A DNA stretch of 64,000 bases from Rhodocyclales bacterium RIFCSPLOWO2_02_FULL_63_24 (GTDB lineage: Bacteria > Pseudomonadota > Gammaproteobacteria > Burkholderiales > Rhodocyclaceae): assembly GCA_001828935.1 (NCBI GenBank), contig MHZX01000092.1:135822-199821 (forward strand), given 5' to 3'. Position numbers and translations under genes: made by a program. Below the pieces are notes generated by a model, which made no database searches, was not told the DNA's origin, and was given only the letters and a program-made list of their open reading frames with translations. Positions 17,708 through 27,100 of the stretch are shown here, piece after piece (position 1 is the stretch's first letter; each line of letters opens with the position of its first letter).

Positions 17708-17802
17708 TCGGCAATCAGCCGGTCCGAGCATTTCTTGCCTGGATTTATTGAAATTTCCGATATGAATGGGATAATCAAAGCCATCACTCTGGATTCAAGG
17801 CC

Positions 17803-19812
17803 ATGACAATCAATCAGTTATCGATGTCGATCGGCGTTCGTTTCGATTCGAGGCGGACGTTGCTTGAGCCGCTGGCGCGACGCTGCGTGGGCGCCGGAAT
17901 TGCGCTCCTGGTTGCTGCGGGAATCGGTAGCGCGGTGGCGCAGGATCGCGTCGGCCAACCGAAGCCGCACGAGACCCGCGTGGCCTTGATTGTCGGCAAC
18001 TCGAATTACAAGGATGCCCCCCTGGGTAACCCGGCGAACGATGCCAGCGATTTGGCCAATGCGCTGGAAAAGAAAGGCTTCAACGTTCTGGTGCGGGAAA
18101 ACGTTGGCGAACGCGGGCTGAAGGAGGCAGTCGATACTTTTGCCAAGTATTTGAAGAAGGGCGGCATCGGGTTGTTCTTCTTTGCCGGCCATGGCGTTCA
18201 GTTGAAGGATCAGAACTTCCTGATGCCGGTGGATTTGGGCTTCGACAGCGAGGCCGATATCGCTTTCAAGTCGATTAGCGCCGAGTACGTGCTGTCGCGC
18301 ATGGCCGAAGCCGGCAACCGCGTCAACATCGTGATTCTCGATGCCTGCCGCAACAATCCATTCCAGCGGGCCAGCAAGGGCCTGGGCGTAATGAACGTCG
18401 GCCGCGCGGAGAAGGGAACTTTCATCGCCTATGCCACATCGCCTGGTTCGACGGCGGCAGATGGCAAGGGACGGAATGGTCTCTATACCAAGCACCTCCT
18501 GGCAGCGCTCGATGCGCAGGATTCAGACATCGACAAGGTGTTCGGTCGCGTGCGCACAGGCGTTGTGCGCGATACGGAAGGCGCCCAGGTTCCCTGGACT
18601 TCAAGTTCGGTGATTGACTCGTTTTATTTTGATGCCGCCGAAGAGATGGCCGCGTTGCAGCGTCCCCGGCAAGCTCCGGCAATTCAAGCGGAAGTCAAAA
18701 CCGAGGTGGCGGCGGCGCCCTACGATCCGGTCCAGGAGCGCGCGTTTTGGGACCGGATCCGGGATAGCCGGAATCCCGACGATTACATTGCCTACCTGGA
18801 AAGATTTTCCGGAGCACCGCGTGCTGCCTACGCGCGATGGATTGTGCAGAAATATGGCGGTACGGTGCCATCTGCCACCACGGCAGCGCGACCAGCGCCG
18901 GCGCCCATGGCGATGGCGTCGCCTGCGCCAATTCCGGTTCCCTCGCCGGTAGTCGCGGCGGTTGCCGGCGCGGCGCCAGGAGCCGTGATCCGGGATTGCC
19001 CGCAATGCCCTGAGTTGGTGGTCGTTCCGGCAGGTGAATACGTCATGGGCAGCGGCAAAGAAGAGAAATTCCGCGAACCCGACGAAGAGCCGGCTCACCG
19101 CGTGCGCGTCAGCGGGCCCGTGGCGGTCGGCCGGTTCGAGGTCACCCGCGTCCAGTACGCCATGTTTGTGAAAGAGACGGCGCGCGAAACGAAGCCGGGA
19201 TGCCATTCGACGCGCGGCGGACGCTTCCAGAAAAATCCGAAGGCGACTTGGCAGAGTCCAGGGTTCGAACAGAAGGACGAAGAACCGGTGGTCTGTGTCA
19301 GTTGGGACGATGCGCAGGCGTATCTCGCTTGGCTCAGCGCGAAAGCGGGCAAGTCCTATCGGCTGCTCAACGAATCCGAATGGGAGTACGTCGCCCGAGC
19401 CGGTAGCAAAGGAAGACACAGTTGGGCGGAGACCGACGATGCGGCCGTATGTCGCTACGCCAGCGTCGCGGACACGTCGATCAAGAACTACTCGTCCGGT
19501 CTGCAGATGTTCCCGTGTTCCGACGGCTTTGTTCAAACCGCGCCCGTTGGCAGATTCCCGGCCAATTCGTTTGGGGTGCACGACATGCTCGGTAACGCCT
19601 GGGAATGGGTTGAGGACTGCTGGAACGAAGGTTATGCCGGTGTGCCGGACGTTGCGCAGGCTCGGCTTACGGGATTCTGCACCGAGCGGGTGTTTCGTGG
19701 CGGCGCCTGGAACAGCAAGCCTCCCACGGTGCGCGTGGCCTATCGGGACCGCGAAACGAAGGACGAGCGGCACGACAATCTGGGTTTCCGCGTCGCGCGT
19801 TCCCTGCCGTGA
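17803..19812 (+). CDS. Exported caspase-like (C14) protein with FGE/SUMF1-like domain
   Basis: 669 residues. A hydrophobic stretch at about 28-46 ending in AVAQ suggests export to the periplasm. A metacaspase-like p20 domain follows (about 58-275) with catalytic H130 in FFFAGHG and C182 in LDACRNNPF, so it should be active. After an Ala/Pro linker (about 350-395) comes a formylglycine-generating-enzyme/C-type-lectin-fold domain (about 406-668: PAGEYVMGSG, GNAWEWVEDCW, RVFRGGAWNS, GFRVARSLP). The paired active-site cysteines of true FGE after RGGxW are missing, so this domain is more likely a binding module. Its stop overlaps the next gene's possible GTG start. Confidence 0.88.
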   Translation: MTINQLSMSIGVRFDSRRTLLEPLARRCVGAGIALLVAAGIGSAVAQDRVGQPKPHETRVALIVGNSNYKDAPLGNPANDASDLANALEKKGFNVLVRENVGERGLKEAVDTFAKYLKKGGIGLFFFAGHGVQLKDQNFLMPVDLGFDSEADIAFKSISAEYVLSRMAEAGNRVNIVILDACRNNPFQRASKGLGVMNVGRAEKGTFIAYATSPGSTAADGKGRNGLYTKHLLAALDAQDSDIDKVFGRVRTGVVRDTEGAQVPWTSSSVIDSFYFDAAEEMAALQRPRQAPAIQAEVKTEVAAAPYDPVQERAFWDRIRDSRNPDDYIAYLERFSGAPRAAYARWIVQKYGGTVPSATTAARPAPAPMAMASPAPIPVPSPVVAAVAGAAPGAVIRDCPQCPELVVVPAGEYVMGSGKEEKFREPDEEPAHRVRVSGPVAVGRFEVTRVQYAMFVKETARETKPGCHSTRGGRFQKNPKATWQSPGFEQKDEEPVVCVSWDDAQAYLAWLSAKAGKSYRLLNESEWEYVARAGSKGRHSWAETDDAAVCRYASVADTSIKNYSSGLQMFPCSDGFVQTAPVGRFPANSFGVHDMLGNAWEWVEDCWNEGYAGVPDVAQARLTGFCTERVFRGGAWNSKPPTVRVAYRDRETKDERHDNLGFRVARSLP

Positions 19813-19832
19813 CTCGATCCCGGTCCAGAGTC

Positions 19833-21266
19833 ATGCCGCCGAAGTCCGGCAGTCCCAGCAGCACGATGCGCCGCAGCCTGGTGCTTGGCGGGAGCGCCGG
19901 TTTGGCCCTGGGTGCCTTGCCAGTGTCGTCGGACCTGTTCGCACAGGTAGGCGGCGACCCGGTGCAGGACGCCTACGTGCCCAGGACCAAGTATGCGTTG
20001 CTGATCGGCAATCGCGATTATCCGAACCGCAAGGATATTGCGCCGGCGCACAAGAACGTCCGCGATCTCAAGGACGTTCTCGAGTATTACGAATTCAAGG
20101 TCAAGGACTACCGCGACCTCGATGCCACCGCAATGATGCGTGCGCTCGCCGAATTTGCTGCGCAGATGCGCAGCGTTGGCGAGTCCGCGCTGCCCGGTGG
20201 GGTCGCCGTCGTGTTTTACTTCTGCGGCCATGGATTCCAGTCGGCTGGCCGCAACTATTTGGTGCCCGCGGGCGTCGATCCCTCATCCGAGAAGGCGTTG
20301 ACCCAGTCCCTGCGGCTGGCCGAGGATATTCTGGTCGCTTTTCCACAGCGCTATCCGGGCGTCAGCATTGCCTTGATTGACGCCTGTCGTACCGACCCCA
20401 CCATTCGCAGAGGTGTCGACGATTTCAATCAGATTTCAGCGCCTGAGGGCATGTTGGTGTTTTTCGCCACGCGTGCCGGACGCCCCGCCCTTGCCCCTGT
20501 CAGCCCGGATCGCAACACTTTTTTTGCCGCGGCCCTGATCGATGTTCTGCGCGACGCCAATGGCGTAACGCCGCTGGACGACTTGTTCCGGATTGCTGCC
20601 GTCGAGTGTCAGCTCCGCGTCAAGACGGAGTTCGACAAAGCCAAGATCACGATTCCACCGCAGTTTCCCGAGAGCGCTGCGAACCTGCGTGGCCGCTTCG
20701 TGATTCGCAATCGACAACTCGAATTGCGTCGCTCGGAGCGGCGGCGACCGATGGCGGGGCTGCAGTATGACATGAGCAAAATGGACGAGCGCTGGAAGAC
20801 CATCCAGACCACATTGCGCCCCGCGCGTTTGATAAAGCTGTGCGAGCAGTTCGGACGCGAGTTTCCCGGTAGCGAGTTCGAGCAGCAGATTCGGGTTGCG
20901 ATCGCGGGCGCAAGGCAGGCTCTGGAAAGTCAGCGCTCGGCCGGTTTGTCGGGCGACGTGTTCGAGGAGGTTATCGGCGACCGGGACTATCGCGACGATT
21001 TGATCAAGGCGCTGCGCGGCGACAAGGACTCGGCTCACCGGATTGCCATCGCCTATCGTACCGGCACCATGGGCGTCACCGTCAATCCGCGGCGGACCGA
21101 GCAGTGGCTTCGCTTTGCGGCAGAGCTTGGTAACGGGATCGCCAGTTGGGAACTTTCGGAAATCTATAACGAGGCCGGGCAAGTCGGGGATGCCGCCAGG
21201 TTCGAGACCAAGGCTCTCGACCTTGGCTACCGGCCGCCGCCGCGGCTGGCGACGCGGGGCTACTGA
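19833..21266 (+). CDS. Caspase-like protein with C-terminal Sel1-like module
   Basis: About 477 residues from the ATG at 19833; a GTG at 19809 overlapping the previous stop is an alternative. A twin-arginine-like signal (STMRRSLVLGGSAGLALGAL) suggests export. The caspase p20 domain has catalytic H133 in FYFCGHG and C185 in LIDACRTDP. The C-terminal ~165 residues contain a Sel1-type motif (AHRIAIAYRTGTMGV, then RRTEQWLRFAAELGNG) and end RLATRGY. That segment is duplicated as the separate gene downstream. It is tightly coupled to the preceding caspase gene. Substrate unknown. Confidence 0.85.
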   Translation: MPPKSGSPSSTMRRSLVLGGSAGLALGALPVSSDLFAQVGGDPVQDAYVPRTKYALLIGNRDYPNRKDIAPAHKNVRDLKDVLEYYEFKVKDYRDLDATAMMRALAEFAAQMRSVGESALPGGVAVVFYFCGHGFQSAGRNYLVPAGVDPSSEKALTQSLRLAEDILVAFPQRYPGVSIALIDACRTDPTIRRGVDDFNQISAPEGMLVFFATRAGRPALAPVSPDRNTFFAAALIDVLRDANGVTPLDDLFRIAAVECQLRVKTEFDKAKITIPPQFPESAANLRGRFVIRNRQLELRRSERRRPMAGLQYDMSKMDERWKTIQTTLRPARLIKLCEQFGREFPGSEFEQQIRVAIAGARQALESQRSAGLSGDVFEEVIGDRDYRDDLIKALRGDKDSAHRIAIAYRTGTMGVTVNPRRTEQWLRFAAELGNGIASWELSEIYNEAGQVGDAARFETKALDLGYRPPPRLATRGY

Positions 21267-21394
21267 TGCCTCTGTCGGCTGGGATCGTGGATCCAGTACT
21301 CGTGGCGGCGCTGGTTTCTCCGAGTCTGGAAGTCATCAGTCCGACGCGTTACCGTTGCGTCGTATTTGGGAACGAGGTCTAGGAGTCCAGGCCG

Positions 21395-22225
21395 ATGAGG
21401 CCGTGCGGTCTGGCTGAGTCAAGGCGCATTGTTTTTCTGCTGATCGCGAGCGCGGCGTTTGGCCAGATGCCTGTCCTGGCGAGTGAAAAGCAAACGGCGG
21501 GATCGCCGTCCATCGCACTTCCGGATGCTGGCGCCAGGGGCAAGACGGTAGGTGACGTAGTCCACCGAACAAGGCATGGAGGCGGAATTCGCGGACGGGC
21601 GGCAAAGAGTTCGGCCAAGGCTGCTGTCAAGGCTGAGCCAAAATTCAAGGCCCAGCGGAAGGCGAAGCGCCTGGCGAAGGCGAATCCCTCTTTTCGTCCC
21701 CCCTCGCAGCCAGTTTCCCTGGCGGTCGATTCCATTCGCACTGAAGAGCGTTGGCGCGCGATACAGGCCACCTCGCAGCCGACCAGATTGATCCGGCTGA
21801 TCGAGGAATTCGAGCGCGATTTTCCAGCCAGCCGGTTTAGCTTAGAGGGGCACAAACTCGGGACGGCGGCCCGTCGGGCGCTCGCCATTCAGCGCTCGGT
21901 AGGCCTCTCCGCAGAATTCTTCGATGATCCCGTCGGCGATGCGGAGTTTCGAAAGCGCCTGAACGCTGCGGTGCGCGGCGACAGTGAGGCGGCATATCGA
22001 ATTGCGCTCGCTTATAGATCAGGAACAGCAGGTGTTGGCGTCAGCTTCCAACGTGTGGAGCAATGGCTGCGCTTTTCTGCCGAGCTGGGCAGCGGTAAGG
22101 CGAGTTGGGAGCTGGCCGAGATCTATAACGTTGGTGGATTCGTGGCGGATGCCGCACGGTTTGAGAACAAAGCGCTCGAACTTGGCTATCGCCCCGGGAT
22201 TCGCCTGCCGACCCGTGGATATTGA
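21395..22225 (+). CDS. Exported protein duplicating the Sel1-like module
   Basis: 276 residues, with AGGAG 7 bases before the ATG. It begins with a hydrophobic signal-like segment (IVFLLIASAAFGQMPVLAS), then a Lys/Ala-rich low-complexity stretch (about 65-105). Residues about 112-276 align without large gaps to the C-terminal part of the preceding caspase protein (EERWRAIQATSQPTRLIRL versus DERWKTIQTTLRPARLIKL, both ending in TRGY). There is no caspase domain. It appears to be a tandem partial duplication that gained its own export signal. It may compete with, or pair with, the caspase protein for a shared partner. Confidence 0.78.
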   Translation: MRPCGLAESRRIVFLLIASAAFGQMPVLASEKQTAGSPSIALPDAGARGKTVGDVVHRTRHGGGIRGRAAKSSAKAAVKAEPKFKAQRKAKRLAKANPSFRPPSQPVSLAVDSIRTEERWRAIQATSQPTRLIRLIEEFERDFPASRFSLEGHKLGTAARRALAIQRSVGLSAEFFDDPVGDAEFRKRLNAAVRGDSEAAYRIALAYRSGTAGVGVSFQRVEQWLRFSAELGSGKASWELAEIYNVGGFVADAARFENKALELGYRPGIRLPTRGY

Positions 22226-22382
22226 TTCGGGCCGGGCGCGCTCGCCAGGCCGGGCAATTCTTAAAGTTTGTGTAGTATTCTTGTATGTTATGGGGATTTT
22301 GTCCGTAACAGCCTAGATATTGCAACTATTGAGGTTTTTTGCAGATGACCATTCGTGGGATTTCTCAGTTTCCAGGTGACCA

Positions 22383-24167
22383 TTGGCGGAATTCCATTTG
22401 AACTCGAGCTTTCATGCAAACAACCGGATACCCGTGACCACGCCAACCCACACCGGCTTAGGGAAGAGTGGTTCGCGGTGGTTCAAGGGACTTGGCTTGG
22501 GGCTTCTGCTGTCTGCTACCGTTGCATTCGGTCAGACGCCTCCGCGTCCCGGCGCCGGCGAGATTCTGCAAACGGTACCTCCTGCGGTAAGCCGGCCCGA
22601 TTCCGAACTGAGAATTGACGACAACCTGTCCCGCGCCATGGCGATTGCCGACGTCGAGAACATGCGTGTGGAAATCAAGGGATTTCGCCTCACGGGCATG
22701 ACGGTCGTGGCAGAGGATGAGATGACTGAAGTATTGGCTCCGTTCAAGGGACCGAACAAGCGTTTTCAGGACTTGCTCGATGCCTCGGCAGCAGTCAAGC
22801 GGGAACTCGCCGGACGTGGCTACTTTCTGGCCGATGTCATCGTTCCCGAGCAGAGAATCGCAAACGGCATCATCGAGTTGCGGGTTCTGGAAGGACGGTT
22901 GGGCAAGGTCCGGCTTGAGATCGATCCGCAAGTATCCATCAGTCGGGATCTGATCGAATCCTATCTGGGTTCGCTCAAGGAGGGCGGGTTGATCCAAACC
23001 GCGGATGTCGAGCGGGCGCTGTTTCAAATTCACGACTTGCGCGGCATTGTGGCGCGCAGCAGTTTTGGTCCTGGCGCGACGCCCGGAACTGCCGACCTGA
23101 CCATCAGCGTCAGTCCCAGCAAGAAGTTCGACGCGAACGTCAATCTGGATGCCACGGGTTCTCTGTATACCGGTTTGCATCGAATCAGTGCCGGCGTGGA
23201 CGGCAACAGTCTGCTCGGTCGCGGCGAGCTTATCAGTGTGCGTTCCAGCACTGCCATCGATGGCGTCCTGCGCTTTTCTCGTGTCTCGATGCTGTTTCCC
23301 GTGGGTCCGTGGGGAACCAAGATCGGCGGTGCCTATTCTGAATTAAGGTATCGCCTTGGCGCCTTGAAGGCGTTTGACGACCTCAAAGCCAGCGGTTCCG
23401 CCGAAGTCGAATCTTCGACGGCGATTCATCCTTTCATTCGTTCCCGCAACACCAACCTGCTGGCAATTTTTCAGTATGACAAGCGTAAGTTCAGGGATAT
23501 TCAACTCACCACCAACCGGGAGGTAAGGAAGGTTGCTGACGTGAGCTCGTTGGGTTTGTCGGGAGATTTCCGGGACCGGCTCGGCGGCGGGGGTATCAAT
23601 GTCTTCAATATCACGTATACACTAGGTGAACTCAAATATGCTTCGCCGACCGTTGCGGCTGACCGGGAGAATGAGCGCATGTTTGGCAAGACGAATATCA
23701 GCTTTTCGCGTCTTCAGGCGATCAGCGGGCGATTGGCACTTTACGGTGCATACAGCCAGCAGTTCACCAACAAGAATCTCGATGCCAGCGAAAAGCTTGG
23801 CCTCGGCGGTCCCGCTGGCGTACGCGCCTATCCGCAAGGCGAAGGCGCAGGCGATGAGGGTTACCTTGCCAGTCTCGAAATGCGCTACCGCCTCCCGTTT
23901 GAAGATAGCCTGCCTGGCAGTGCGGTGTTTACCGGGTTTTATGATTTCGGGCGCTCAATCCTGATCAAGCGCCCCACCGCCGCGGACTTTGCCGCCGGTA
24001 CGCCGCGGCTAAGGCGCATCGCCGGTCCCGGTATCGGTCTCAACTGGGAAGTTCCCAATGACTGGTATCTGCGTGCATCGCTTGCGTTCCGCGACACTAC
24101 CAAGGCCACCGCGGACCATCTGTTGCGCTACCCGCGCTTCTACATGCAGTTCAGCAAGTTCTTTTGA
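22383..24167 (+). CDS. Two-partner secretion outer-membrane transporter (TpsB, ShlB/FhaC/HecB family)
   Basis: Outer-membrane pore that secretes the adjacent TpsA exoprotein. 594 residues from TTG 22383; a GTG at 22434 giving a cleaner signal peptide (FKGLGLGLLLSATVAFG) is equally possible. POTRA domains span about 95-250 (VEIKGFRLTGMTVV; RGYFLADVIVPEQRIANGII), then a 16-strand barrel, with the loop-6 motif VRAYPQGEG at about 478-486 that plugs the pore, and a terminal Phe (FYMQFSKFF). The gene is 16 bases upstream of tpsA. The region before it (22230-22340) is noticeably AT-rich and probably holds a promoter. Confidence 0.92.
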   Translation: MAEFHLNSSFHANNRIPVTTPTHTGLGKSGSRWFKGLGLGLLLSATVAFGQTPPRPGAGEILQTVPPAVSRPDSELRIDDNLSRAMAIADVENMRVEIKGFRLTGMTVVAEDEMTEVLAPFKGPNKRFQDLLDASAAVKRELAGRGYFLADVIVPEQRIANGIIELRVLEGRLGKVRLEIDPQVSISRDLIESYLGSLKEGGLIQTADVERALFQIHDLRGIVARSSFGPGATPGTADLTISVSPSKKFDANVNLDATGSLYTGLHRISAGVDGNSLLGRGELISVRSSTAIDGVLRFSRVSMLFPVGPWGTKIGGAYSELRYRLGALKAFDDLKASGSAEVESSTAIHPFIRSRNTNLLAIFQYDKRKFRDIQLTTNREVRKVADVSSLGLSGDFRDRLGGGGINVFNITYTLGELKYASPTVAADRENERMFGKTNISFSRLQAISGRLALYGAYSQQFTNKNLDASEKLGLGGPAGVRAYPQGEGAGDEGYLASLEMRYRLPFEDSLPGSAVFTGFYDFGRSILIKRPTAADFAAGTPRLRRIAGPGIGLNWEVPNDWYLRASLAFRDTTKATADHLLRYPRFYMQFSKFF

Positions 24168-24183
24168 GTAGCAAGCCATTGCC

Positions 24184-27100
24184 ATGTCGAGGCGCGCAAC
24201 CCTGAATTGCACTTCCCGCATCAGCGTGATTGCGGCGGCGGTGCTTTCTCTGGGCGGTGCAACAGTGGCAGTTGCCGCCACGCCGGCACCGACCACCCTG
24301 CCCACTGGCGGCGAGATAGTCGCGGGGCAAGCCACAATCAGCAGCAGCGGTGCTCGCATGGATGTCACGCAGTCCTCGAGCAGTGCGATCGTCAATTGGG
24401 ATAGCTTCAGCATCGGTAGCCAGGCCCACGTCAATTTTGCGCAGCCGAGCGCTTCATCGGTCATCCTCAACCGCGTTCTGGGAGGAGACCCGTCGGCTAT
24501 CTTCGGTCGTCTTACTTCCAATGGCCTGGTGTTCCTTACCAACCCAAGCGGTATCCTCTTTGCGCCCGGCGCGCAGGTCGACGTCGGCGGTATGGTCGCT
24601 TCTTCGCTGGGCATATCCGACAGCAATTTTCTAGACGGCAGGTATCGTTTCGCAAAGGCCGGCAGTGCAGGAACGGTCATCAATCAAGGCAGCATCAATG
24701 TCGCGGACGGCGGCTTCGTCGCGTTGATCGCACCACAGGTCGGCAACAGCGGCACCGTCTCTGCGGCGAGAGGCAGCATCGGGCTCGCCGCCGGTAATTC
24801 CGTCAATCTCGACTTCGATCACGATGGAATGTTGAGCTTCCAGGTGGATGTCGCCGCGGCGGCGGCACGCGCCGACAACAGCGGCATGCTGATGGCGGAT
24901 GGCGGACGTGTGGTGATGAATGCCCAGGCCAAGGATGCGCTGCTGTCCACCGTGCTCAATAACGATGGCGTCATTCGTGCCCGCAGTCTCGAGGCGCGCA
25001 ATGGCGAAATTTGGCTAGGGGGCGGAACTTCAGGCGTAGTAAGTGTTACCGGCACTCTGGACGCGTCCGGTGCGGCAGCGGGCCAAAGCGGCGGTACCGT
25101 GAAGGTGCTGGGCGACAAGGTCGGTCTCTTCGGCCAGGCACGGGTCGACGTGTCAGGAGTCGGCGCCGGCGGCACGGCGCTGGTCGGCGGCAATTGGCAA
25201 GGCAAAGGTCCGGAACAGAACGCGAGCGCTAGCTATGTCGGCAAGGATGCGAGCATCAATGCCGATGCCGTAGGGATTGGCGATGGCGGGAAGGTGGTGA
25301 TTTGGGCGGATGGCGGCACGCGCTTCAATGGCGCCGTCAGCGCCAGGGGAGGAGCGCAGGGCGGGAATGGCGGCTTCGTCGAAGTCTCGGGTCGCGACGG
25401 ATTGGCCTTCAATGGTGCGGTTACCACGGCTGCGCCCAAGGGCAAGACGGGAACACTATTGCTCGACCCCGATGACATTTACCTGATTCACGGTGCTGCT
25501 GCCAGCGGCGCCGAGGATGCCAACGTAACCGCATCTGCCATCACCTTTGCATACACGAACGTCAGCAATGGGGAAATCTCCGATGGCAAGCTCGATACCC
25601 TCGGCGATAACAACATCGTCCTTCAAGCCAAGAACCTGATCCAGATTGGCACTTTTGCCGGGGCTTCCCAGGCCGTCGACCTGACGGCATTAAGCAGCAA
25701 TACCCTGACGCTTCAGTCCGGCGACGACACAGTGGCAAAGCTGGGCAACGTCAATTTTGTGAGCGGTTCTTCCCTGACTACCGCTGGCGGCAATGTCTCA
25801 ATTTATGCTGGTGTAAATCCTGTCGGTAACGTTGCGTACGCAAACAATACAGGCACAGCGAATCTTGGTGCAATTACCACGAACGGTGGCGATCTCACTG
25901 TGTATGCCAAGGGCACCCTCACCATCGACCAGGCGATTGCCACCACGCCGAGCGCACTCAACACCGTGGGCGGCGCCATCACGCTCTCCAGCAGCGGGGC
26001 GATCACCACCAGCGCCACCGGGACCCTGACCAGCACCGGCTCGGCCAGCACCGTCGGCGGCAGCGACACGGCGGGGGCCGGCGGCGAGATCCTGCTGCAC
26101 AGCACCGGCGCCGGCGCCATCACCCTGGGCGCGGCGCTCACCGCCAACGGCGGCGCCTCGGTCGAAGCCGGCGACACCGGCGGCGCCGGCGGCCTGATCA
26201 CGCTGCGAAACGACAACGGCGCCATCGTCCTGCACAACCTCAGCAGCGCCGGTGGCGCGGCCGGCGGCGGCACCGCCGGGGCCGGCGGCACGCTGCAACT
26301 CAAGAGCGTGGGCGGCAGCATCACCCAGAGCGGCGGCACCACGCTGGCCGGGGCCAGCCTCAAGGTGCTGAGCGACGACGACGTCACGCTCGACAACGCC
26401 AACACCCTGAGCACCATTGCCGCCAGCCTGAGCGGCGCCGGCAAGTTCTTCAAATACACCGACGCCGACGGCGTCACGGTCGGCAGCGTCGCCGCGGTCG
26501 GCGGTGGCGGCGGCACCTTGCAGAACCTGGCCGCGGTGACGGGCATCAGCACCCTGGGCGGCGCCACGGGCGTGGTCAATGTCACCGCCGGCGGCCTGCT
26601 CACCATCGACCAGGCGATTGCCACCACGCCGAGCGCACTCAACACCGTGGGCGGCGCGGTGATTCTGGAAGCCGGCGGCGCCATCACGCTGAGCAGCAGC
26701 GGCACCATCACCACAACGGGGAACACCACCGGCGCCGGCGGCGAAGTACTGATCCACCACACCAATGCGGGCGCCGGCGCGATCACGCTGGGCAAGGCGA
26801 TCACCGCCACGGGCGGCGCCGGCGGAGTCGGTGGTAACGTCACGGTGATCAACGACAGCGGGGCGATCGCGGCGAATGCGGCGATCGACGTCTCCAAGGC
26901 GGGCGCGGGGGCCAGCGACGGCACGATCCAGTTGAAGGCCACGGGCGACATCACCGACAACGCCACGGGCGCCTTGACGGGCGACAACAGCGGCAAGCTG
27001 ATGGCTTACAGCACGGCAGGCAAGATCGACCTGACGGCCGGCACCCATGCGGTCAAGACGGCGAGCCTGACGACGGACACCACGACGGCCTCGACGACCG

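Noticed and set aside
19018-19812. Diversity-generating retroelement target (FGE/C-type-lectin-fold C-terminus is common in such targets)
   Set aside because: No reverse transcriptase, template repeat or accessory gene is visible in the window, and no second copy of the C-terminal coding sequence was noticed.
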